DNA of 6,202 bases from Acidisarcina sp. (GTDB lineage Bacteria; Acidobacteriota; Blastocatellia; Pyrinomonadales; Pyrinomonadaceae), in the NCBI GenBank assembly GCA_021155145.1, contig JAJNPX010000413.1:1-6202 (forward strand). The letters run 5' to 3'. The notes beneath the pieces are model-generated. The model searched no databases. It saw only the letters and a list, made by a program, of their open reading frames with translations, and was not told the origin of the DNA. Position numbers and translations under genes: made by a program. Position 1 is the first letter of the stretch; every line of letters begins with the position of its first letter. Positions 1 through 5,270 of the stretch are shown in pieces.

Positions 1-843
1 CCCTTCACGATCGAGTGTACCGATATCCAGCAGAAGCTCATCGACCCCCAGGGCGGGATAGATGTCCAGAATACGCTCGATTGGAGAACCCAGGTTCGGA
101 TCAAGGATCCGGAGTACGGCGACACGACCGCCGACGTGAGCCTGAATAAGCCCTTCACCTACCGCGGGTACAGATTTTTCCAGGCAAGTGCGATAACGCT
201 CGGCAGCGCCCGCACGATCGATCTGAACTTGACATCGCAGGCTGACGGAAGCCAGACGAAGGTCAGCATTCCGCGGCTTGGTTCTACGACCTTGGCCGAC
301 GGGACGCTCGTAGAATACGAAGAGTTCCTTCCGGATTTTGTTTTCGGGCCCGAGGGAAAGCCCGACACTCGATCGGGTGAATACAATAATCCCGTCGCTG
401 TCCTCGGCGTAACACCGCCGGGAGGTGAGCGAACCCGCGTTTTCGCATTTGGCGGCAACATGGCGGATAACATCCCGGTCGGGGCCCCAAAGCTCGGGTA
501 CAAATGGCGCATGGCCAGCTTTGAGAAGTCGCCGTGGGCCCACGTTCTGTCGATCAAGTACGATCCCTACAACGGGGCGTTCATTGCCTGGTATTTCGGC
601 GGTATCGGCTTGATGGGCGCACTTGTTTTCGTCTTTGCATTCTCGCATCGTCGCGTGTGGGGCGTGATCGAGAACGCCGGGCCGGGAGCGTATAGCGCGC
701 TGGTCGGCGGCGACACTAACCGCAATCATGCGGCATTTCAGGAGCGCTTTAACCGCATGATCGAGAATGCAGGCGGTAAGGTAACGTCAGAAACGCCCGA
801 ATCGGAGGTTGAGACAACAAATGGCACAGGTGATAGAAACTAA
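1..843 (+). CDS. resB: ResB/Ccs1 cytochrome c biogenesis protein (C-terminal part)
   Basis: This is the 3' part of a System II cytochrome c maturation gene. The frame is open from base 1 (280 codons visible), so the true start lies outside the window and the ATG-less GTG at 136 is internal. ResB/Ccs1 is a membrane protein that works with CcsA to carry haem across the membrane and attach it to apocytochromes c. The visible part has the ResB-type extracytoplasmic domain, including 'VSLNKPFTYRGYRFFQAS' near window residues 46-63. One last membrane helix follows (about 196-214), then 'SHRRVW', whose His (residue 216) sits where ResB proteins carry a conserved membrane-edge histidine. A short cytoplasmic tail contains 'GGDTNRNHAAFQERF', typical of the family's C-terminus. 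The gene overlaps ccsA by 23 bp, which suggests translational coupling. Family assignment is strong; N-terminal helices and promoter cannot be judged. Confidence 0.93.
   Translation, partial: PFTIECTDIQQKLIDPQGGIDVQNTLDWRTQVRIKDPEYGDTTADVSLNKPFTYRGYRFFQASAITLGSARTIDLNLTSQADGSQTKVSIPRLGSTTLADGTLVEYEEFLPDFVFGPEGKPDTRSGEYNNPVAVLGVTPPGGERTRVFAFGGNMADNIPVGAPKLGYKWRMASFEKSPWAHVLSIKYDPYNGAFIAWYFGGIGLMGALVFVFAFSHRRVWGVIENAGPGAYSALVGGDTNRNHAAFQERFNRMIENAGGKVTSETPESEVETTNGTGDRN
804..808 (+). promoter_or_regulatory. Shine-Dalgarno for ccsA, inside resB
   Basis: GGAGG lies 12 nt before the ATG at 821, within the resB coding sequence. A TTG at 809 in the same frame directly abuts this motif and so cannot use it, which decides the start in favour of ATG 821. 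The spacing is slightly long. Confidence 0.55.
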
Positions 844-2440
844 ACGGATCTTCAACACAGCCGAGACCGGATACTCCACGCTCTCGACCTATTTTCCCGC
901 GATACTCGCGTTGACCGGTGCGTCCATCGTACTCGTATCGCGCATCCAGATCGGCCCATCGTTCATATCGGACGGAGCGTTGATGATGCTCGCCCTTGCC
1001 GCGTACATCTTCGCCGCGCTGTTTCAGTTGACCAACCTATATGCTCCGTCCGAAATGGCGCGGAACATCGGTCTTTGGAGCGCTGCCCTCGGGGTCTTTT
1101 TTAATCTCTCGAGCTGGCTCGTTCGCTGGGTCGGTGCGTACGATTATGAGATCGCAAAGATGCGTGCGAGCGGAAACATGACGGAGCCGTGGGTCTTTCG
1201 ATACATTCCGTTCGCAAACCTGTACGATCTCAGCGTCGCGTTTGCTTTCGGAGCTGGGATCGCGACCCTTCTGCTGGCACGCCGAAAGCATTTTCAGGTA
1301 TTGGCCGCATTCACCCTGCCGCTGGCGGCATTGATATTGACGCTTGCCAGGTTCATCGGTAATGAGTTCATCGATCTGCCGCCGGTACTCGATTCTTACT
1401 GGAGGCCTATTCACGTCGGGGTGGCATCGCTCAGCTACGGTGTCGCACTCGTGTGCTTTGCCATTGCGGTGATCTACCTGCTCAAAGACAAGGTAAAGGT
1501 CGAGTCGATGGCGATCTGGTCGAGTATCTTTGGCCTGCTTGTACTATCTACGATCAGCAAATTCTCGGTACTCACCGATTTTGTTTACCGAGCAGGGCTG
1601 TTCGTCCCGAACCAGATGGGCGGGAAACCGTTCAGTGCTCCCTTCAGGCTTGAGATACCCTGGGTCGGCGAAGCGCTTGTGATCTCAGCTATCTTTCTGG
1701 CGGGAGTGATAGCTTCGTTCCTGATATACGTTTACCAAAACAACGACACCGCGCGGTCGGTCGGCCACGTGCTGTTGAAGGCGGCGTTCGTCTCCCAGAT
1801 CGTCGCGATCGCGCTTTTGATCGGCGGCATCCGCGGAACCTCGGACGTTCCGGCGCAGCTAACTGCCCAACTTGCGGCCGATCCGTCGCAATATACGACC
1901 GCGGGGCGGGCCATCGCCGAACGGCAGGACCTGAGCGCGGCGGAATTTGCCGCCCTTTCGCCGACACAATTGGAACAAACCGGACGCCAGTACGTGCAAA
2001 TGAACGGCGACAGCTTCTATCTGAGCCTGAATACGAATCCGGTCGAGGTCGCGGGGCTGCTGACCGCCGTTGCGGCGACGTTCTTTGTGATCCTGTTCGC
2101 ATTCCGAACGGAGAAGCTCCGCGAGCGGCTTCCGAGTCTGGAAGCTTTGGATAACCTGATGTATAAGACCGCGTGTCTCGCATTTGCGGGCCTTGCGATG
2201 CTCCTGATCACCGGAGCGATATGGGCGAACGAATCCTGGGGCAGGCCATGGGGATTTGACTCTAAGGAGACGGGTGCCCTTGTCGCATGGCTGACTTACG
2301 CCGGCTTTTTGCACACCAGGATCTCGAGGGGTTGGACGGGCCGCAGTTCCGCGTATTTTGCGGTCGTCGGCTTTTTATTGGTCATCTTTACCTATTTGGG
2401 CGTGAGCTACCTGCTGCCGGGGCTGCACAGCTACGCTTAG
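821..2440 (+). CDS. ccsA: CcsA/ResC haem exporter and cytochrome c synthase subunit, with large insertion
   Basis: Polytopic membrane protein (539 aa from ATG 821), the CcsA/ResC partner of ResB. It binds haem through conserved histidines and the extracytoplasmic WWD domain. Visible family marks: 'IPFANLYD' near residues 129-136; 'YWRPIHVGVASLSYG' with His198; 'LPSLEALD' near 437-444; the WWD segment 'WGRPWGFDSKET' at 473-484; 'FLHTRISRGW' with His498; and the final 'GLHSYA' with His536. The 38-residue spacing of His498 to His536 equals that of the corresponding pair in algal CcsA (H309/H347, from memory). The gap from His198 to His498 is 300 residues against about 97 there. Residues roughly 225-435 therefore look inserted, with about four hydrophobic segments (near 231-250, 282-305, 320-338, 407-428) and a polar loop (339-405). 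The last WWD aromatic is Phe479 instead of Trp. Second gene of the operon. Function is confident; the role of the insertion is unknown. Confidence 0.93.
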   Translation: MAQVIETKRIFNTAETGYSTLSTYFPAILALTGASIVLVSRIQIGPSFISDGALMMLALAAYIFAALFQLTNLYAPSEMARNIGLWSAALGVFFNLSSWLVRWVGAYDYEIAKMRASGNMTEPWVFRYIPFANLYDLSVAFAFGAGIATLLLARRKHFQVLAAFTLPLAALILTLARFIGNEFIDLPPVLDSYWRPIHVGVASLSYGVALVCFAIAVIYLLKDKVKVESMAIWSSIFGLLVLSTISKFSVLTDFVYRAGLFVPNQMGGKPFSAPFRLEIPWVGEALVISAIFLAGVIASFLIYVYQNNDTARSVGHVLLKAAFVSQIVAIALLIGGIRGTSDVPAQLTAQLAADPSQYTTAGRAIAERQDLSAAEFAALSPTQLEQTGRQYVQMNGDSFYLSLNTNPVEVAGLLTAVAATFFVILFAFRTEKLRERLPSLEALDNLMYKTACLAFAGLAMLLITGAIWANESWGRPWGFDSKETGALVAWLTYAGFLHTRISRGWTGRSSAYFAVVGFLLVIFTYLGVSYLLPGLHSYA

Positions 2441-2462
2441 ATCGGTTACGGGGCGTTTCGTG

Positions 2463-2960
2463 ATGAAGAGAGTATTTTTCCTTGCGTTCTCAGTGGTCAT
2501 GGTCGCGGGCGCCGTTGCCGGCGGCCTTGCTTATTTTTCCGATCCGGCCTCTGCCCAGCGCGCCGTTCAAAGGCGGTTCGAATATGCCGTGATCAACGGC
2601 AGTTACGTCCCTTATCCGTCCGAAAGCCCGAGTTCGGTTTCGGGCGCCGTCAATATCTGCTACCTGCAGAATGCAGGCTGCCAAAACGAAGAGGTCCGGT
2701 TCGATCTGAACCTAAGCAAGTTCTTGCAGGATGAGCGGCTTGAGAACAGCACGCGTATAAAACGCCTCGCTCAGGAGCGTGCCAACCAGTCTGCCTTTGC
2801 GAGGGCGATCGCTAAATTGGGAAGCGATGGCTGGGAGATCGTCAACGCTCCATCGGTAGAATTCGATCTCTATTACGTAAACCAGCAAGGCATTACGACG
2901 GTGACAGAAGGGGCAAAGCCGAACCAGCCGCATGTCTGGTTCAAGCGCGAACGGCAATGA
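2463..2960 (+). CDS. Exported small protein with DUF4177-like motif and a cysteine pair
   Basis: No confident family match. The 165-residue product from ATG 2463 (an adjacent GTG at 2460 is an alternative start) begins with a signal peptide: MKR, a hydrophobic stretch to about residue 25, then 'SDPASAQ' with a plausible cleavage after Ala31. The mature part opens with 'FEYAVINGSYV' and ends its core with 'IAKLGSDGWEIV' (about 116-127). This pairing of a beta strand with a 'LGxxGWExV' helix/strand resembles the DUF4177 pattern, which I infer by eye only. Two cysteines, Cys66 and Cys73, lie six residues apart in a loop and could form a disulfide outside the cytoplasm; there is no CXXCH haem motif. 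The gene starts 22 bp after ccsA and shares an ATGA with the TPR gene, so it is almost certainly co-transcribed with the haem-lyase genes. A link to cytochrome c maturation is inferred from position alone. Confidence 0.8.
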   Translation: MKRVFFLAFSVVMVAGAVAGGLAYFSDPASAQRAVQRRFEYAVINGSYVPYPSESPSSVSGAVNICYLQNAGCQNEEVRFDLNLSKFLQDERLENSTRIKRLAQERANQSAFARAIAKLGSDGWEIVNAPSVEFDLYYVNQQGITTVTEGAKPNQPHVWFKRERQ

Positions 2961-3637
2961 GATCGAGAGAACTTGTGATCGGCGCCATCTGTCTCGTTTT
3001 CGGCGCGGGCGGCGGATTCTTCCTCGCGAACAGCCTTAACAGGAACCAACCCGCAAATTCCGACCCTGTCATCGCATCCGCCCCGGCCGGAAATTCCGCA
3101 CGGGTCCAGCTCGATGGGCCGCAGCCCGATGTATCTTCTACGCTTGCCGCAGCCGAATCAGACCCTAAGAATTTTGCCGCACAAATGAAAGCGGGCGATA
3201 TGTACGCCAGGATCTCGCGGTTCGAGCAGGCCGTTGAGTTTTACAAGCGCGGCGTTCTGATCAACCCTTCAAAGTTTGAAGCGAATGTGGTCCTCGCCAA
3301 TGCTCTATTCGATTCGCAGCAGTTTGGCGAGGCAGCCGGATATTATCGCAAGGCGCTCGAGATAAAGCCGGATGAACCGGACGTTCGCACGGACCTGGCC
3401 GCTTCACTGGTTGAGAAACCCTCGCCCGACTATGCGGCAGCGATAAGCGAGCTGGAAAACGTCAGGCGTGGGAACCCGACGCACGCCGCGTCACTTTATT
3501 ATCTGGGGATTGCCAATCTGCGGAAGGGAGACAGGGAAAAAGCCGCGACCCTTTTGGAAGACCTCAAAAGGCTGGCCCCTGCCAATCCCATGGTCGGAAA
3601 ACTGCAGGAAAACATCGCGGCGGCGGCTACTCGATAG
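2957..3637 (+). CDS. Membrane-anchored TPR protein
   Basis: A 226-residue protein with an N-terminal uncleaved-type hydrophobic segment (about residues 6-25, after MRSRE), a polar Asn/Pro/Ser-rich linker to about 65, and four tetratricopeptide repeats. The repeats lie near 72-105, 106-139, 140-175 and 176-209, each with the small/aromatic pattern and a Pro at the repeat end ('LINPS', 'EIKPD', 'RRGNPT', 'RLAPA'). Repeats 2 and 4 are the clearest. TPRs bind peptides, and the topology puts them outside the cytoplasm. Its ATG overlaps the stop of the preceding gene (ATGA at 2957-2960) and no good Shine-Dalgarno is visible, so translation is likely coupled. In System I, the TPR proteins CcmI/CycH and NrfG present apocytochromes. 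A comparable role here is plausible from the position behind ResB-CcsA but unproven. The gene ends with an 11-bp tail-to-tail overlap with the next gene. Confidence 0.88.
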   Translation: MRSRELVIGAICLVFGAGGGFFLANSLNRNQPANSDPVIASAPAGNSARVQLDGPQPDVSSTLAAAESDPKNFAAQMKAGDMYARISRFEQAVEFYKRGVLINPSKFEANVVLANALFDSQQFGEAAGYYRKALEIKPDEPDVRTDLAASLVEKPSPDYAAAISELENVRRGNPTHAASLYYLGIANLRKGDREKAATLLEDLKRLAPANPMVGKLQENIAAAATR

Positions 3638-4709
3638 ACACCTTTGCCACGTCGGTCATCTTGTAGCGGCCGATAGTCCCGTTCTTAGATATCACCGTCA
3701 GGATCGCCCGTTCCACCGAAAACCGGAGAACCTCGTTCATCGGCCGTTCGATCATTCCCCCGTCCTTGAAACTTATCACCAGGCGAACGCCGGCAAGCGG
3801 ATCCGGTTCTTCAGCCTTTTCGGCTGCCGCTTTTTCGGCGGGTTTCACCGGCCTATCGGTGCGGGTCGCGGTCCGTTTCGGCGGGGTCGCGCGTGATCGT
3901 CGGGTACGTTCTCTCGCCGTTTTAGCTGGCGGCGGCGCAGCTTTTGCCTTGCTCTCGATAATGGGGTCCGTGATCACGACCTCCTGCCGGACCGGTGCAT
4001 CGGGCGTGACGCTGCGAGGTTCCTTTTCCGGTGTTTCGACCGCGGTTTTTTCGTCGCCGGGCGGTACATCTTCGGCGGCTTTCTCCTTTGCCGCTTCGGT
4101 CTCTTTGGTCCGGTCAGCCTCGGCGACCGGTGTCGGGATCGGTTTAGGAGGCGACGGAATGATAGTGCCGACCGAGTTCACACGGACCTCTCCGGTCGTA
4201 TTCGGGTCTATTTTTGGAAGTTCCGGCCGCAAACTGTCATCGAGAGTGGAGGCGGCAAAACTGCCCGCGAACTTGATGCGGAAACTTGCCTCGTCATCGC
4301 CCGGCGTCCTGCCCTGGATACGTAGAAGCAGCCTTTCCGGCTTGCGAAGATAGATCACACGGCCCGTCTCGGTCTCGGGCAGATCGGCGTAAATGACGAT
4401 CTTGGTAAGCGGCTGGAGGCCATTCAGAACATAAACGTCGATGTCGCCCGTAAAGCTGCGGGTCTGAACATTGATGAAGATATCGCCCTGGCCGCCCTCG
4501 AATGTGTAGTAATACGACGTCAACCGCGAATCGCCGATATCGCGGGCACGGATGGTCCCGCTGATGTCGTTCGTGCGAACCGGCGTCGGATACTGTTGAT
4601 CGGTCGATTGGCCGGCCGCGGACAAGGAAAGAAATGAAACGAAAACCGCGGCCGCAGACACACGAATGAGCCATCTAACACGATCTCGATATTGCTTTGG
4701 AAGCGACAT
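3627..4709 (-). CDS. Exported protein with PPC-like N-domain, charged linker and small C-terminal beta domain
   Basis: A 360-residue protein I cannot name. Its parts in order: a signal peptide (basic 'RDRVRWLIR', hydrophobic core, probable cleavage 'SAAG|QS' after residue 33); a beta-rich domain at about 48-150 containing 'SYYYTFEGGQGDIFINV' and 'GDIDVYVLNG', resembling bacterial pre-peptidase C-terminal (PPC) domains; a low-complexity linker at about 185-305 rich in Pro, Lys, Ala, Glu, Arg and Thr; and a compact C-terminal segment 308-360 ('VRLVISFKDGGMIERPMNEV' onward) predicted as several beta strands. PPC-type domains are usually accessory domains on secreted enzymes, but no catalytic domain is present. 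The start lies 2 nt after the stop of the acetyltransferase gene, so the two are probably co-transcribed. A purine-rich GGAAAGAG about 11 nt upstream of the ATG may serve as ribosome binding site. Export is well supported; function is unknown. Confidence 0.83.
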   Translation of the reverse strand: MSLPKQYRDRVRWLIRVSAAAVFVSFLSLSAAGQSTDQQYPTPVRTNDISGTIRARDIGDSRLTSYYYTFEGGQGDIFINVQTRSFTGDIDVYVLNGLQPLTKIVIYADLPETETGRVIYLRKPERLLLRIQGRTPGDDEASFRIKFAGSFAASTLDDSLRPELPKIDPNTTGEVRVNSVGTIIPSPPKPIPTPVAEADRTKETEAAKEKAAEDVPPGDEKTAVETPEKEPRSVTPDAPVRQEVVITDPIIESKAKAAPPPAKTARERTRRSRATPPKRTATRTDRPVKPAEKAAAEKAEEPDPLAGVRLVISFKDGGMIERPMNEVLRFSVERAILTVISKNGTIGRYKMTDVAKVSIE

Positions 4710-4711
4710 CT

Positions 4712-5170
4712 CTAATTCAACTCTTTCCGCAGGTGCACAAGGCGCGATGTGATCCCGTAACCCAAACCAACGTGGGCGGCCAGGCTTTGCTCATTGCCGA
4801 TCTCCGCGTCCGATGCCATTTCGGTACATCCCTTCTGACGTGCCCAATTTTCTGCATTTCGGACGAGTTCACGCCCGACTCCCAAACGCCGGTGTTCCGG
4901 CATCACATACCACCCCTCGAGATAGCCGACATGGTCGGTCTCGCAATCCTCGGCAAAGGGACGGATGCTTGCCTCGAGAAAACCTATCAATCGCCCATCG
5001 CCGAGGTCAGCCACCATCACAAGCTGTGTGTCCGAGTGCTCGAGAATGTCGAGCATTTCCGATTGGTGGTCGCTGTCATCATTCTCGTCCCATAAAAGTT
5101 TTCGCAATCGAAACCATTCGTTCAGGTCCGATTCCCTGACAGGGCGCAGTGCGTAGTCGTTCTTGGGCAT
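4712..5170 (-). CDS. GNAT acetyltransferase, aminoglycoside 6'-N-acetyltransferase type
   Basis: A 152-residue single-domain GNAT protein, starting at ATG 5170 (an adjacent in-frame TTG at 5173 is less likely). The pattern matches the short AAC(6') enzymes, which transfer acetyl from acetyl-CoA to the 6'-amino group of aminoglycosides. Visible marks are 'LRKLLWDEN' (22-30), 'IGFLEASIR' (62-70), 'YLEGWYVMPEHRRLGVGREL' (83-102) with the acetyl-CoA loop RRLGVG, 'KGCTEMASD' (113-121) and the terminal 'HVGLGY...LVHLRKEL'. Length is normal for that group (about 145-155). A chromosomal copy of this kind may give intrinsic low-level resistance or act on another amine; substrate cannot be read from sequence. 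The cytoplasmic product sits beside an exported protein gene 2 nt downstream. It is separated from the upstream S41 gene by a terminator and appears to have its own promoter. No mobile-element genes flank it in the window. Confidence 0.88.
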   Translation of the reverse strand: MPKNDYALRPVRESDLNEWFRLRKLLWDENDDSDHQSEMLDILEHSDTQLVMVADLGDGRLIGFLEASIRPFAEDCETDHVGYLEGWYVMPEHRRLGVGRELVRNAENWARQKGCTEMASDAEIGNEQSLAAHVGLGYGITSRLVHLRKELN

Positions 5171-5178
5171 CAAGCGTG

Positions 5179-5208
5179 ATTCTAACAGGTGTTGGCAAAC
5201 CGCAACAA
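5179..5208 (-). promoter_or_regulatory. Probable sigma70-type promoter for the acetyltransferase gene
   Basis: On the - strand, TTGTTG (5208-5203) is followed after 18 nt by TAGAAT (5184-5179), which is preceded by TGT, an extended -10 arrangement. It lies between the upstream terminator and the start codon. Only 8 nt separate the -10 box from ATG 5170, so transcription should begin at or within a base or two of the start codon. Inferred from motif match only. Confidence 0.5.
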
Positions 5209-5215
5209 CAGATGG

Positions 5216-5249
5216 AAAAAAGAAAAGGCCGGCTCACCTGAACCGGCCT
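5216..5249 (-). terminator. Intrinsic terminator after the S41 gene
   Basis: Read on the - strand, a perfect 7-bp GC-rich stem AGGCCGG/CCGGCCT (5249-5243 with 5232-5226) can extend inward by TCA/TGA past one mismatch. It is followed at once by the U-tract TTTTCTTTTTT (5226-5216). It lies about 20 bp after the TAG at 5271. There is no T-run on the + side, so it acts on the - strand only. Confidence 0.85.
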
Positions 5250-5270
5250 CGATGTAAGTCTATCCAACAA

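Noticed and set aside
533..544. Perfect 12-bp palindrome CGTGGGCCCACG
   Set aside because: It lies within conserved resB coding sequence and is a single occurrence; most likely chance in GC-rich codons and not an operator.
809..820. TTG at 809 as start of ccsA
   Set aside because: It directly abuts the GGAGG it would need; the ATG at 821 has that motif upstream at a workable distance.
1689..2314. Overlapping - strand open frames inside ccsA
   Set aside because: The products are Arg/Pro/Ser-rich, as expected for antisense frames of GC-rich genes. The + strand frame carries the conserved CcsA motifs.
3560..3660. Search for an intrinsic terminator at the end of the cytochrome operon
   Set aside because: No GC-rich hairpin followed by a T-run is visible on either strand around the convergent stops.
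3766..4353. Long open frame on the + strand (195 codons), Ser/Ala/Gly/Val-rich product
   Set aside because: It lies antisense to the low-complexity linker and N-domain of the exported - strand protein. The composition is a mirror of that high-GC repeat-like coding and shows no domain or ribosome binding site.
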